A model generated the notes under the pieces. That model did not search any database, was not told where the DNA came from, and saw nothing but the letters and a program-made list of their open reading frames with translations. A stretch of DNA of 64,000 nt from Lucinisca nassula (Eukaryota > Mollusca > Bivalvia > Lucinida > Lucinidae), in the NCBI GenBank assembly GCA_963580285.1, contig OY757026.1, positions 83,674,651 to 83,738,650 on the forward strand. The letters are read 5' to 3'. The first letter of the stretch is position 1, and the number at the start of each line of letters is the position of its first letter. Shown here in pieces: positions 32,420 through 43,739 of this stretch. The position numbers and the translations under genes were made by a program.

Positions 32420-33100
32420 TTCTTGCACACCAGACAAGGAAATCCGTGATTTTACCCTGGGATAGAAATTTATGTTATGACCCTGGTGTTCCGACCAAAA
32501 ATCGAATATTCCCGCGTGTTTGATAAAAGCACTGGTTGAATACGACCTCGGATGTGCCGTCATTAAGGTTGACGTCATGCACGTTACGTGACGTCACTAA
32601 ACATTCCTGTAGTGTCATCACAATATGGCGGACGTCGGTACTCGAAGTGACTGCAGCACTAATAATCCGCGCAAAGAAATGAAGGTATGCAAGAAAAAGA
32701 ATCCTATATGGGTGTGAGGGGTGGACAGAAAAATCCGTCCCTCGGGATCACTGTCCGGCATCACTCGGCAAGCCTCGTGATGCCGGACAGTGTCCCTCGG
32801 GACGGATTTTTCAATCCACCCCTCACACCCATATTGGATTCTTTTTCTTGCATACCTTCCATTTCTATTGCTAATTTTTAATGCTGCTGTCACTTCGGTT
32901 ACCGACGTCTGCCATTTTGTGATGACACAACAGGAATGTTTAGTCACGTCACGCATGACGACGCCGCACATGAGGTTGTAATCAACCAGTGCATTTATCA
33001 AACACGCGATTATATTCGATTTTGGGTCGGAACACCAGGGTCAGAACATAAATTTCTATCCCAGGGTAAAATCACGGTTTCCTTGTCTGGTGTGCAAGAA
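32420..33100. mobile_element. FoldA foldback element, complete (681 bp)
   Basis: Termini TTCTTGCACACCAGACAAGG and ...TTGTCTGGTGTGCAAGAA are complementary, and the whole length folds back. The core at about 32705-32830 is the hairpin GTGAGGGGTGGACAGAAAAA / TTTTTCAATCCACCCCTCAC around GGCATCACTCGGCAAGCC. Overlapping frames on both strands follow from the inverted repeat, and none resembles a protein. No clear target duplication. Confidence 0.9.
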
Positions 33101-33107
33101 ATGGTAT

Positions 33108-33507
33108 TGCCGACCCCGTCAGAGACACCAAATGGAAGAAAAATACAAACACGAAACAACCAGACACCAGTGGAAACATCAATAGAGGAAAGCCAAAAGG
33201 ACAGTTGCTTTCCCACAAAATGGCCAACTAGCTATCTAAAACAAAATAATATAAGCGAAACACACATTCCAAGACAAACCATAACAAAATTAAACCGCGA
33301 CAGAAGAACCACATTGGAACGGTCAGTGAAACGAATTTCACTGGGGCTGGTGTGTGTGTGTGTGTGTGTGTGGGGGGGGGGGGGGGTGGAGCTTAAATCG
33401 ATTTCCTGGCATTTACTTCCGTCGCGATTTAGACAAATAATTTGTTCAGTCCGCACGGAGGCTTCCTAACTCATCAGTGCAACATCTCCGCGAACACAAA
33501 AATCAAC
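33108..33507 (-). mobile_element. pLTR segment, solo, with (GT)n(G)n tract
   Basis: Reverse complement of the 55.7-kb pLTR (CTTTCCCACAAAATGGCC, AGAAGAACCACATTGGAACG), extending through ATTTACTTCCGTCGCGATTT. A GT/G microsatellite at 33350-33387 has grown inside it. Confidence 0.8.
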
Positions 33508-33514
33508 CCACAGC

Positions 33515-33556
33515 CTCCTTATCATCAGGCATCCGACTGAGCTACCGAGGCCGGCT
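33515..33556 (-). mobile_element. SINE-5 head fragment
   Basis: GCATCCGACTGAGCTACCGA is the reverse complement of the SINE-5 A-box region and lies head to head with the copy at 33597. Confidence 0.6.
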
Positions 33557-33596
33557 AAATGTGATTAGATAAACGGACCAACACGAATTGACCTCA

Positions 33597-33810
33597 GCCG
33601 GCCGCGGTAGCTCAGTCGGATGCGCGTCTGACTGGTGATCAGAAGGACGGGGGTTCGATAACTGCCGGGGTTGGCATCATTCTGTCGTAGAGATTGATCA
33701 TGAAATCTTTTCTGCGGTCATTGTCTCCATTCCGCTGATTTAAGAAGGGCAGTTGTCAGTTTCTGGCGAAAGAATGTACGCTGTATTGGATAATCGCTTG
33801 GGATAAGTCT
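33597..33810 (+). mobile_element. SINE-5, tRNA-derived
   Basis: A box GCGGTAGCTCAGTCGGATGC and B box GGGGGTTCGATAACTGCC are followed by a body with AGGGCAGTTGTCAGTTTCTG. Related bodies are at 38640-38815 and 31730. Confidence 0.8.
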
Positions 33811-33889
33811 GCCCAGGAAACGTGTTAATAGGTAAACTGACAGGCTCAAAAATGATCTAAATAGTGTTCACTGGGCGGTTACCCCCCTC

Positions 33890-33990
33890 GCACACCCCCT
33901 CCCCCCTCCCCCCCCTCAAAAAAAAAAAATAAAATACAAATAAAATAAAAGACAATAAATATAAGACACAAACAAACAAACGAAATAACC
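33890..33990. repeat. C-rich then A-rich low-complexity tract
   Basis: CCCCCTCCCCCC runs are followed by AAAATAAAAT and CAAACAAACAAACG repeats. Confidence 0.8.
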
Positions 33991-34163
33991 TTAATTAGCG
34001 TTGAATATACCATTAAACGCCAAACCGAACCGAACTTTCGCTACCTGTAACCTCAAAATCATCATGTTAAAGTGTCAACACTCATGCCGCACTCACATTG
34101 CGTACTTACTCCGCAACAAAATCGATCCAGATCAAGTCTCCGCGTGTGGACGCGGCATTATAT

Positions 34164-34399
34164 GAGCCCCGCCAAGCGAATTTGTGTCTTCGAGCATTCC
34201 GTCATGACAAATTTTAACTGCGCATGCCCAGCCACTCAGAGGGGCCAGGGATATGGCTTTCTGTCTGAAGGTTCCTCTTGATTCACTGCTTGTATGAGCG
34301 AGTACCGAAGGTTCTGGCGAGACTGCGCGGATGCGCAGGCTCGCCTGAACCTTCGCTGCTCGCATAGGCGATAAGTACCAAAATCGCTTGACGGGGCCC
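34164..34399 (+). mobile_element. M236 MITE with ATAT target duplication
   Basis: 236 bp, GAGCCCCGCCAAGCG to CGCTTGACGGGGCCC, flanked by ATAT at 34160-34163 and 34400-34403. Nearly identical to 19119-19354. Confidence 0.9.
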
Positions 34400-34559
34400 A
34401 TATATTTACAAAACAATGTCGACTATGATTTTGTAACACTTCTGTATTTTAATCCCATACATCACGTTTTTAACTGCATCTCCTCGCTTTTTATTTTGGA
34501 ACCGGTGATAATGATATGCCTGATGTGAGGGTGAGGGTATTAAGTTACTTAAGTTTCAG

Positions 34560-34607
34560 TACAGACGCCGCACTTTGCGGTGTCTGATCTGGGTCTTCAC
34601 TGTTTGC
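34560..34607. repeat. HP65 hairpin, left arm shortened
   Basis: ACAGACGCCGCACTTTGCGG then TGTCTGATCTGGGTCTTCAC and TGTTTGCC. Confidence 0.6.
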
Positions 34608-34689
34608 CAGTGGCCCTGTCAAGATTTTACAGATAGCGCTCTGACTTCATAGGAACAAGATCAGTGCGGCTATAAATTACATATACCTG

Positions 34690-34915
34690 GGTTTCCTAAC
34701 TTTTGTTCCATCTCTGTGGTTGTTTGATTTTTGTGTTCTCGGTGATGTTTCACTGATGAGTTAGGAAGCCTGCATGCGGACGGAACAAACAGTTTTTGTC
34801 TAAATCGCCACGGAAGAAAGGGCGAGGATTGCGACCGCGTAAAATCGATTAAAGCCCCCAGCGGAATTCGTTTCACTGACCGTTCTAAGGCGGTTCTTCT
34901 GCTCCTTTATAGTCC
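34690..34915 (+). mobile_element. pLTR segment, plus orientation
   Basis: GTTCCATCTCTGTGGTTG, ACTGATGAGTTAGGAAGCC, GCGTAAAATCGATTAAAGCC and TCTAAGGCGGTTCTTCTG match the pLTRs at 3.7 and 55.7 kb. Confidence 0.75.
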
Positions 34916-35273
34916 ACTGTAGAGTGCGGTCGGGTAACGCTGGAAAACGAGCACCTTAATGCTTAGTAAAGCCGACCGTCCATGTCTGAGTCACTTTTGG
35001 AAACTTATGATTCTGATCCGGAAGACTTTCTTGAAAGACGAAACTGGGATCCATCACTTTGATCCTGAGACTAAACAGCAGAGTAAACAATTGACTGGTC
35101 ACGGTTTACCATGTCAAAAGAAATTCAAGACTGCGCCTTCAGTTGGCAAGGTCATGACAACTGTGTTTTGGAATAGCAAGGCGGTTCTGTTTTGAGTATT
35201 TTACTGATGGTCTGATTATTATTGGGTACTCTGTATTATGCAAATATTCTGGACCAATTACGTTCAGCTATAG

Positions 35274-35573
35274 ATTTGTTTGGTTTGAGGTATAACGTCC
35301 CCGTCAACACTGTTAAGGTCATTTTGGAGACGTTGCTTCCATTTTTGTTGGACTTTTACCCGACATTGAGATGAAATGGCAACTCAAGCCTGGCGCCGAA
35401 TGAAACCTTCAGAGTTTATTAGCATGGACAATCCGCCTCGCACCGCGGTTCCTGGACAGGCTTAGATCATCTAAGCGGTTTACCAGTACTAGTGTGCGGG
35501 CCAGATTCAGCTCTGCGTGGAAGCATCATACAGCCCATATATTTCTTCAAGCCCCTATGGGCGGGGGCTATTT
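35274..35573 (-). mobile_element. SINE-1 inside mariner, 8-bp target duplication
   Basis: Flanked by AGCTATAG at 35266-35273 and 35574-35581, dating the SINE insertion after the mariner. Full length. Confidence 0.9.
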
Positions 35574-35914
35574 AGCTATAGAACAGAAAAGTCACGTGGA
35601 AAAACTACAAACGGTGTTCTGTGGCAACATGACAATGAATGAGTCTATACTTGCAAAGTTCGTGTGGACGCAATGAAGCGAAACGGTTTCAGACCGTTAC
35701 CCCGTCCACCCTATTCTCCTAATCTGGTACACAGTGATTACTGTTTGTTTTCGAACTTGAAGAAAGAATTGCGTGGACGTCACTTCCGGTCAGATGAAGC
35801 GCTTTCTTTCTTTCTATATATACTGCCATACGCCCTCGCGGGCATTCTAGGCAGGTGTATTTTACATACACTCCAGTTTTGCAGGATGAAAGCCTACACA
35901 GTAATCATGTAATT

Positions 35915-36145
35915 ATGGAAGGGTTCTTTAACCTGCACAGGGGATGGTTCTCCCTGCACAGGGGGCCTCCAGTTTACGTCCCGATCCGAAGGACGGTGCA
36001 CTTTATGACATTCATCCCTGCAAATGATGTCAATGGAGCGTGTTCGGACACCGAAATTTTATCGCCGCTTCCGGGGATCGAACCTGGGACCTCTAGCATC
36101 AGAGGCAAGTGCACTAACCACTGAGCTATCACGCTGAGGGTGGAT
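35915..36145 (-). mobile_element. SINE-6, tRNA-derived
   Basis: Reading on minus: GATAGCTCAGTGGTTAGTGC (A box), CCCAGGTTCGATCCCCGGAA (B box), then a body with AAGTGCACCGTCCTTCGGAT and GGGACGTAAACTGGAGGCCC. The head resembles a tRNA but its ends do not form an acceptor stem. Confidence 0.8.
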
Positions 36146-36527
36146 TGACTCTTGCGACCCTGAATTCTACAGAAATGGATTTTCAGCCTTGGAACGACAG
36201 AGGTAGTTCTTATTTTTGCGGAATGACTAAGTGAAAAACGAAGAAGTCAAGCGTGACTGTAAGTAGGTAAGGCGGATACTTATTGAGCGACCCTCGTATT
36301 TCACGCTGATCAGTCAGTTCATACTCATCCATTTCATCCAAAAAGATCATTTGCAAAACTGAACTTTTATGTATGGTTCCACAAAAAGAAAATAGACACA
36401 CGCAATTCGGTGATGATTTACACGATTACCGCTGATAAGAATAATGCACAATTCCAGTATCATTTGCCAGTAATTGTTTAAGACACAATTAAACGACCCA
36501 TGAGAAAAAGAAACTTAGCACATTCTC

Positions 36528-36700
36528 TGATTCATGTACTTCAACTGCGCATGCGCAGCTAAATAATAGCGCCAGAATCATGACGCCATGCATGATGCTA
36601 CCTCCAGGTTTTCTCGACATGTCTGCGAGCGGCAAAGACTCTGTCGAGACTGCGCATGCGCAGTCTCGACAAAGTCTTTGCCGATCGCCTATGAGGAAAA
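36528..36700. mobile_element. M236-related MITE with altered hairpin
   Basis: ACTTCAACTGCGCATGCGCAG and GCGAGCGGCAAAGACT keep the M236 flanks. The hairpin GTCGAGACTGCGCATGCGCA / TGCGCAGTCTCGAC has changed on both arms relative to M236. Confidence 0.6.
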
Positions 36701-36734
36701 TAACATTTTTTATGTTTCTGTTTGTTTGATTGGT

Positions 36735-37285
36735 CTCCGTCAACACTATTTAGGCCATTTTGGAGACGCTGCTTCCAGTGTTGTGAGACTATTTATTACC
36801 CTACATTGAAATGAAATGACATCTCAAGCCCTGCCGCCCAGTACAGGGGGTTATGTGAGCCGATGGTGGCATGTATCTTCACATGTCACTGGAGCGTCCA
36901 ACTGATACTGGCTTACAGTTGGGCAAGGCCTGCTATTCTTGTAGCAGGTAAGGGCAGGGGGTGATTTTTTTATCTATATTATTCCTTTACTTTCAATCAT
37001 TTTCTTCTTTATCCCCCGTTCCTCTCTTTCATTATCTCTACTCTCCCTTCTGTCTCCTCTCTACCTTTCTCCGAGAGACGACACAAAATGACCAACAAGG
37101 GTTAACGTATCGTTAAACCTCAATGCAATCAATACCTACCGCCAAATGAATCGTACCACTTTCCCTGGGCAGGCTTAGACCCCCTAATCGGTTTACCAGT
37201 ACTCATGTACGGTCGTTTTCAGCTCTGCTCGGAAGCATCTTGCAGCCCAATATTATTCTCCAAGTCTCGGGGACGGGGCGCGCAT
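36735..37285 (-). mobile_element. SINE-1 split by another insertion
   Basis: The 3' half is at 36735-36838 (CACTATTTAGGCCATTTTGG to CCCTGCCGCCCA) and the 5' half at 37140-37285 (CTGGGCAGGCTTAGACCC to GGGGACGGGGCG). They are separated by 36840-37130. Confidence 0.75.
36840..37130 (+). mobile_element. Retroposon-like insert with polypyrimidine tract
   Basis: Begins GTACAGGGGGTTATGTGAGC, contains GTTGGGCAAGGCCTGCTATT, a ~90-bp C/T-rich tract (36985-37075), and ends AACGTATCGTTAAACCTCAA, a tail like that of SINE-1 and LINE 3' ends. Class uncertain. Confidence 0.5.
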
Positions 37286-37289
37286 ACGC

Positions 37290-38450
37290 TTTTCCTGACC
37301 GCCAATGTACCGCTTTTTTCATGCGACGGCTAGATTGCTGCGTACAGAAAATGTGCAGTTCGGCACACTGGACTTGTAAAGCCCTGCATCAGCCTGCCAC
37401 CCTTCCGCGTAACCCAATCACAGTCTTCGCAGATCACAGGAATTGCCTCTAAATCAAAGCCCAGCCACATTCAAACGCATGTAGATTCTGACGTGGCTGT
37501 ATGAGAGCGCAGTGCAACTTGAAACTACACAGGTCGCATTTGCCAAATTATAATTTGATGCACCAAAGCTAATATATACGTCATGCACGTACAGGTTTGT
37601 TTATATATCTAGTTGAAATTGCACAGATTCCAGAAATACCACAATAATTATATTGTTTTCCCATTTGCTAAGGTGTGGTCAATATATGGAGGATGTTTAC
37701 TTTTTATGGATAAATGCCAAAACTACTTCATCGAGTGTATTGTAAACATCAGAATTCACGAGTGTGAAGCACGAGTGAAAATTCTGATGTTTCCAAACAC
37801 ACGAAATGAAATAGTAGTGGCCTGTATTGGCGTGAAAATATCATTTTTTGGAGCGTAGCTGTTGCCGCGTAGCTCCAGTGAGATGAGAAGTGATTTCCGC
37901 ACTACTTTCGGTGTTACTACATATGACCCAATCACCAGTGAGAACATAGAACCCCCTGTTAACGTAGTAGATTATTACGCCATGCGGTATCTTCTTATAG
38001 ACTGCTTCACAGACCACCGATTTCAAACGGAATAGATGAATATTTTAATAGATGAAGTGTGTAGTAGTCTAATATTTTTATAGTTCAGTTCATATAACCC
38101 AGTTTACAGCCCATTTGTACCATAAAATCCCAAACCTGGCAACTTGCAAACAGGACAAACCCAGATCAGATACCACAGAACGCGGAGTCTCATCATGACC
38201 TTCACTGCATACTTACAAACAGGTTCAGCCATTTTTGCCAAATATATCGTGGAAGCCACAACCTGACATCCCTGATTTTAAAATGAACTCATTCCATTCT
38301 GGTATAAGGTGTTGAGGATTCCATTCGTTTAAAATGGGTTAAAAGTACGCAATGGTGATCGATAATGTATTACCAAAATAAGACAGTTGGAATGAGTTTG
38401 GACAGGTGCACGCCAAGGCTTAAATTGTTAGCAGTAAATTTTGCAGTTTA
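37290..38450. other. No recognisable gene; one hairpin
   Basis: Mostly featureless. AAACATCAGAATTCACG and ATTCTGATGTTT form a hairpin at about 37745-37795. GACAAACCCAGATCAGATAC at about 38153 is a decayed HP65 arm. Confidence 0.4.
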
Positions 38451-38451
38451 G

Positions 38452-38505
38452 ACACAGATGAGACGCCACTTGTTGTAGCGTCTGATCTGGGTCTGCTATG
38501 TTTGT
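38452..38505. repeat. HP65 hairpin, diverged
   Basis: ACAGATGAGACGCCACTTG / GTAGCGTCTGATCTGGGTCT; a G-rich run follows at 38556-38582. Confidence 0.55.
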
Positions 38506-38639
38506 CCCCAAAAGGCTGCTAAACATATACTCAAAGTAAGGGTTAATGTGTGTGTATGGGGGGGGGGGGTGGGGGGGGGGGTGGACAATATTACTTTTTT
38601 TCAAGCTACCTGTCTGCGTCCTAGGCATGTGACCATAAA

Positions 38640-38815
38640 TAAAGCAAATTATCAGCTCAGACGCAAGTTCGATACCTGCCGGGTTCGGCAACATTCTTTC
38701 CAGGAGTTTGATCGTGAAATCTGTTCCACGGTGATTCTATCCTTTTCGCTGATTCAAGAAGGACAGTTGTTGGTTTCCGGTAAAAGACTGTGCACTGTGC
38801 TGTATTGACAATATT
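38640..38815 (+). mobile_element. SINE-5, 5'-truncated
   Basis: Starts near the B box (AAGTTCGATACCTGCCGGG) and keeps the body with AAGGACAGTTGTTGGTTTCC. Confidence 0.7.
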
Positions 38816-38849
38816 TAATCAAAGATGCCTTGCCTTAATGCCAGATCAT

Positions 38850-39020
38850 TTCATAAATGGCCTCGTCGAGGCAATTTATTTTTATATAATAATAACGCAG
38901 TATATACTGTCTAAACCTCTTCAAATATTCCAATGGATTGATATTGACAATAACTAACCCAAGAAACTGTCGTATGCAAGATCACTTCATAAATGGCCTC
39001 ACCGGTGCAATATATATTTA
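38850..39020 (+). repeat. Short array of ~125-bp monomers, related to 42095 and 54260
   Basis: AATGGCCTCGTCGAGGCAA, TGGATTGATATTGACAATAA and ATGGCCTCACCGGTGCAA mark about two units. This family flanks both sides of the 39-42-kb arrays. Confidence 0.7.
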
Positions 39021-39049
39021 GACTAGAAAAAGTGTCCATATGACACGGA

Positions 39050-40480
39050 TGCCCCCGCCAAATGCCATTCATAAAAAATATTATAAATTTACTTCAAATC
39101 AATCATAAATTATATTAAAATCATAAATGTAGGCGGTAGAGCGATGACAAAGTTTTTCAAAAAATAGCCACAGTGACCTTGACCTTGAGGTCATGACCTT
39201 GAAAGTCAAAGCAACTCGAGATATTATAACAAGAAACATTTGTGTGAAGTTCTATTAACATCCATCAATAAATATAGGCACTAGAGCGATGACAAAGTTT
39301 TCTAAAAATAGCCACAGTGACCTCGACCTTGAAAGTTGAAATAGCTCGAGATATTGTCATAAGGAACATTTGTGTGAAGTTATACTGAAATCGGTGAAGA
39401 AATGTAAGCGCTAGAGCCATGACAAAGTTTTTCTAAAAATAGGCATTGTGACCTTGACCTTGAAAGTCAAACTCGATCAAGGTATTGTTATAAGGAACAT
39501 TTGTGTGAAGTTATACTGAAATCAGTGAAGAAATGTAGTCGCTAGAGCGATGACAAAGTTTTTCTAAAAATAGGCATTGTGACCTTGACCTTGAAAGTCG
39601 AAATGGCTTGAGATATTGTCATAAGGGACATTTGTGTGAAGTTATATTGAAATCGGTGAAGAAATGTAAGCGCTAGAATGATGACAAAGTTTTTCTAAAA
39701 ATAGCCACAGTGACCTTGACCTTGAAAGTGGAACTCGCTAGAGATATTGACATAAGGAACATTTGTGTGAAGTTATATTGAAATCGGTGAAGAAATATAG
39801 GCGCTAGAGCGATGACAAAATTTTTCTAAAAATAGATACAGTGACCTTGACCTTGAAAGTTGAAATCGCACGAGATATTGTCATAAGGAACATTTGTGTG
39901 AAGTTATATTGAAATCAGTGAAGAAATGTAGGTGCTAGAGCGATTACCACGTTTTTCTAAAAGTAGCCACAGTGACCTTGACCTTGAGGTCATGACCTTG
40001 AAAGTCGAACTCGCTCGAGATATTGTCAGAAGATACATTTGTGTGAAGTTATATTGAAATCAGTGAAGAAATGTAGGCGCTAGAGCGATGACAAAGTTTT
40101 TCTAAAAAAGCCACAGTGACCTTGACCTTGAGGTCATGACCTTGAAAGTCGAACCCGCTCGAGATTTTCTTATAAGGAACATTTGTGTGAAGTTATATTG
40201 AAATTGGTGAAGAAATGTAGGCGCTAGAACGATGACAAAATTTTCTAAAAATAGCCACAGTGACCTTGACCTTGAGGTCATGACCTTGAAAGTCTAACAC
40301 CTCGAGATTTTTTATAAGGAACATTTGTGTGAAGTTATAATGAAATTTATGAAGAAATGTAGGCGCTAGAGCGATGACAAAGCTTTTCTAAAAAAAGCCA
40401 CAGTGACCTTGACCTTGAGGTCATGACCTTGAAAGTCGAACTCGCTCGAGATTTTTTTAAAAGGAACATTTGTGTGAAGT
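39050..40480 (+). repeat. Tandem array, ~110-130-bp monomer
   Basis: About eleven units contain GAAATGTAGGCGCTAGAGCG, ATGACAAAGTTTTTCTAAAA, CACAGTGACCTTGACCTTGA and GGAACATTTGTGTGAAGTTA. From 39960 units regain TTGAGGTCATGACCTTGAA, so two length variants coexist. Monomer similarity rises towards the right. Confidence 0.9.
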
Positions 40481-40499
40481 TATGCTATATCCGCCCCTC

Positions 40500-42045
40500 A
40501 CAACTATGTTGTGCGAGGGGATAAAAATATTACAAATGTACTTCAAATCAATCATAAAATATGTGCATCAAGGACAGATAATCCAAAAACCAAAAATGCA
40601 AGAGTTGTCTTCCGTTCATGACACATCGTCTCAGTGTGATGAATGCACCTGTGAAGTTTCATGAATATATTCCATATGGTTTAGGAGTTATGGCCCGGAC
40701 ACGGTTTACTATTTGGTACTAAGTCAAGGGCAGATAATTCAAAAACCAAAAACGCAAGAGTTGTTTTCCTTGTTCATGACACATCGTCTCAGTGTGATGA
40801 ATGCACCTGTGAAGTTTCATGAATATATTCCATACGGTTTAGGAGTTATGGCCCGGACACGGTTTACTATATGGTACTAAGTCAAGGGCAGATAATTCAA
40901 AAACCAAAAATGCAAGAGTTGTCTTCTTTGTTCATGACACATCGTCTAAGTGTGATGAATGCACCTGTGAAGTTTCATGAATATATTCCATACGGTTTAG
41001 GAGTTATGGCCCGGACACGACATACCATTTGACTATATATGTATGTAAGTCAAGGACAGATAATTAAAAAACTAAACAAGCAGGAGTTGTTTTCCTTGTT
41101 CATGACACATCGTCTCAGTGTGATGAATGCACCTGTAAATTTTCATGAATATATTCCATAAGGTTTAGGAGTTGTGGCCCGGACACGGTTTACTATATGG
41201 TACTAAGTCAAGGGCAGATAATTCAAAAACCAAAAAAGCAAGAGTTGTCTTCCTTGTTCATGACACATCGTCTCAGTGTGATGAATGCACCTGTGAAGTT
41301 TCATGAATATATTCCATACGGTTTAGGAGTTATGGCCCGGACACGGTTTACTATTTGGTACTTAGTCAAGGGCAGATAATTCAAAAACCAAAAATGCAAG
41401 AGTTGTCTTCCTTGTTCATGACACATCGTCTCAGTGTGATGAATGCACCTGTGAAGTTTCATGAATATATTCCATACGGTTTAGGAGTTATGGCCCGGAC
41501 ACGGTTTACTATAAGGTACTAAGTCAAGGGCAGATAATTCAAAAACCAAAAATGCAAGAGTTGTCTTCTTTGTTCATGACACATCGTCTAAGTGTGATGA
41601 ATGCACCTGTGAAGTTTCAGGAATATATTCCATACGGTTTAGGAGTTATGGCCCGGACACGACATACCATTTGACTATATATGTATGTAAGTCAAGGGCA
41701 GATAATTAAAAAACTAAATAAGCAGGAGTTGTCCTCCTTGTTCATGACACATCGTCTCAGTGTGATGAATGCACCTGTAAATTTTCATGAATATATTCCA
41801 TAAGGTTTAGGAGTTGTGGCCCGGACACGGTTTACCATATGGTACTAAGTCAAGGGCAGATAATTCAAAAACCAAAAAAGCAAGAGTTGTCTTCCTTGTT
41901 CAAGACACATCGTCTCAGTGTGATGAATGCATGTGTGAAGTTTCATGAATATATTCCATACGGTTTAGGAGTTATGGCCCGGACACCGGACGAACGGACG
42001 AACGTACGAACGTACGAACGGACGGACAGGGGTAAAACTTAATGC
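40500..42045 (+). repeat. Tandem array, ~160-bp monomer in four-unit higher-order repeat, ending in ACGG-type microsatellite
   Basis: Nine units contain GGGCAGATAATTCAAAAACC, GACACATCGTCTCAGTGTGA and GGTTTAGGAGTTATGGCCCG. Variants recur every fourth unit: TCGTCTAAGTGTG at about 40943 and 41583, followed by GACATACCATTTGACTATAT in both. The array ends with GGACGAACGGACGAACG and a G-run (42070-42086). Confidence 0.9.
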
Positions 42046-42094
42046 CCTTCCGGTATTCTCCGAATACGCGGGGGGGGGGGGGGGGCATTAAAAA

Positions 42095-42540
42095 TGTTAA
42101 CAGAGTATAATGTTCAAACCTCTCTGAATATTCCGATCATTTTTGGCATTCGGATTGATATTGACAATACCTAACCCACGAGGCTGTTTTATGCAAGATT
42201 ACTTTATGAATGGCCTCGATGAGGCAAAATAATATAAAAAATGAATACGGGGTATAACAGCTAAACCCGGCTTTGATCATTTTCGGCATACAGGTGGATA
42301 TTGACAATACATAACCCGCAAAATTGCCTTATGCCAAATTACTTTACAAACGGCCTCGCCTAGGCAAACTGAAAAAAAATATTTCGAAGTGTAACTTCTA
42401 ATCTACTTGGAATATTTTTGACAACTGTTAGCATACAGGTAGATAATGTACAGATCTAACCAACGCGATTCCTGAAAGTCCAATTTCTCTATTTTAGCCT
42501 CGGCAAGGTAAAAAATTCACCCACTGACACGGTCGTATAA
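42095..42540 (+). repeat. ~125-bp monomers continuing after the array
   Basis: GAATGGCCTCGATGAGGCAA, ACGGCCTCGCCTAGGCAA and TTTTAGCCTCGGCAAGGTAA mark three to four diverged units of the family at 38850 and 54260. Confidence 0.7.
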
Positions 42541-42835
42541 CTTTCAAACCGACGGGTATATTTTTATAATGCAATTTTTAAGGATGATTACGGATGTATA
42601 ACTTATAAACTGCTGGGAAAATTATGATAATTTTTCACATGAAGATAAACATCATCAAGTCGTAACCAAGGAGAATGTCTAATGTAAGATAAATAACCTC
42701 CCCAAGGTAATTTTTCAAAAACGGATTACATAAAATAACTTTAAAGCCGCAAAGCAATTGCGCAAGCCGCAGTTATTGCACGAACTATAGCTCAGCAGAA
42801 ATCTTCAAGTAAACTGTAGAACTGCATGGTTGCTG

Positions 42836-43027
42836 TATTGCTCAAAAACATTGATTATGGGTACTTGATAAAACTGCCTCGTCAAGGCGGTTCAATCAAG
42901 TCCCCGCAATCGATGTTTTGAGCAGAGATAAGAAAATATCACAAATTTGTATCTTAAAATTTCCATTTTTGTTTTTTTTTTTGCCAAAAATTTGACAATG
43001 TATTTGTACAGGCGTGTTTTCGTGATG
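42836..43027 (+). mobile_element. PalB, left part missing
   Basis: Palindrome with paired changes (GGTACTTGATAAAACTGCC / AAGGCGGTTCAATCAAGT), then GAGCAGAGATAAG and the end GGCGTGTTTTCGTGATG. Confidence 0.75.
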
Positions 43028-43339
43028 GTTGTTGCGGGGTCTACACCTTAGCGTGAGCTAATTTCAATTTAGGTCTTGTTGCTTTAACACGACTTCTGGC
43101 CCAGAATAGCTTCAAACAGCTATGGTCATTGGATCAATATGAGCCTGAATTAAAATACCAATCAGACGCTAAATCAAATTATCAAAGCGACGCTCCATCA
43201 GCACTCTCAGTGCTTTGATTATTTGTTTCAGCTAAGCATTGATTTCACTGCTAGGTATAAAATAAAGTATTTAATACAGTACGAATCAGCGGGAGGAAGA
43301 CAGTGACCAAAAAGGAAAATGTCATGATCAGTTTTAAAG

Positions 43340-43400
43340 AGATAATATTTTCGACCAGCGGGGATCTAACCCGCGACCTCCATATGCATCCAACTTAGCA
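43340..43400 (-). mobile_element. tRNA-like SINE head fragment
   Basis: Reading on minus, GAGGTCGCGGGTTAGATCCC is B-box-like and GACCGGTCGCAGTGCTAAG lies at the A-box position. No body is assigned. Confidence 0.4.
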
Positions 43401-43625
43401 CTGCGACCGGTCGTATTGGAGGTAATTGACTTTTCTATATATTACTCCACTGGTATCAGATCGTAGCAAACTTGTCGGGCAGACGACGTCTGGTCGACGT
43501 CAAGGTGATGCAATGTCTTGCCGCGACCCTCATGCGACTTTGAAAATACGTGTTTGCTACCACCTGGAATTTGATAACTTATACCATTTATTTCTTTATT
43601 ACTTTATCTTACCATGCTTATATGA

Positions 43626-43707
43626 GGTTTTCGCCCACCTCTGATTAACGATATGAGTGAAATAATCTTGAAAGGGCCGTAAAACCAAAATCAAAAAAAA
43701 AAAAAAA
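43626..43707 (+). mobile_element. SINE-3, 5'-truncated, 12-bp target duplication
   Basis: Only the 3' end (GGTTTTCGCCCACCTCTGAT to GGGCCGTAAAACC plus poly-A), flanked by ATGCTTATATGA at 43614-43625 and 43708-43719. Confidence 0.9.
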
Positions 43708-43739
43708 ATGCTTATATGACACCAGTGTGTAGCGTTCTG

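Larger units (their letters stand above)
34985..36300 (+). pseudogene. mariner transposase, degraded and split by two SINEs
   Basis: Fragments in order: DET followed by IHHFDPETKQQSKQ (35030-35095), KKFKTAPSVGKVMTTVFW (35115-35175), then SINE-1 (35274-35573), then AMKRNGFRPLPRPPYSPN and NLKKELRGRHFRSDEA (35668-35808), then SINE-6, then a decayed C-terminus (about 36155-36220). The last bases ATTGAGCGACCCTCGTATTT may be the inverted terminus. It differs clearly from the 17.4-kb copy, so two mariner lineages are present. Not functional. Confidence 0.85.

Noticed and set aside
32618..33469. Frames of 127 and 177 codons as a gene
   Set aside because: They run across the FoldA inverted repeat and then into a pLTR and a GT/G microsatellite; composition follows the repeats.
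36025..36140. A tRNA gene on the minus strand (also candidates at 6640, 6915, 31000 and 33605)
   Set aside because: A and B boxes are present but no acceptor stem closes, and each head is followed by a SINE body, in some cases with target duplications.
34985..36300. Functional mariner transposase
   Set aside because: Frameshifts, stops and two SINE insertions; the middle catalytic motif is lost.
39050..42045. CRISPR array
   Set aside because: Units are 110-160 bp, lack unique spacers, and the context is animal DNA; these are satellites.
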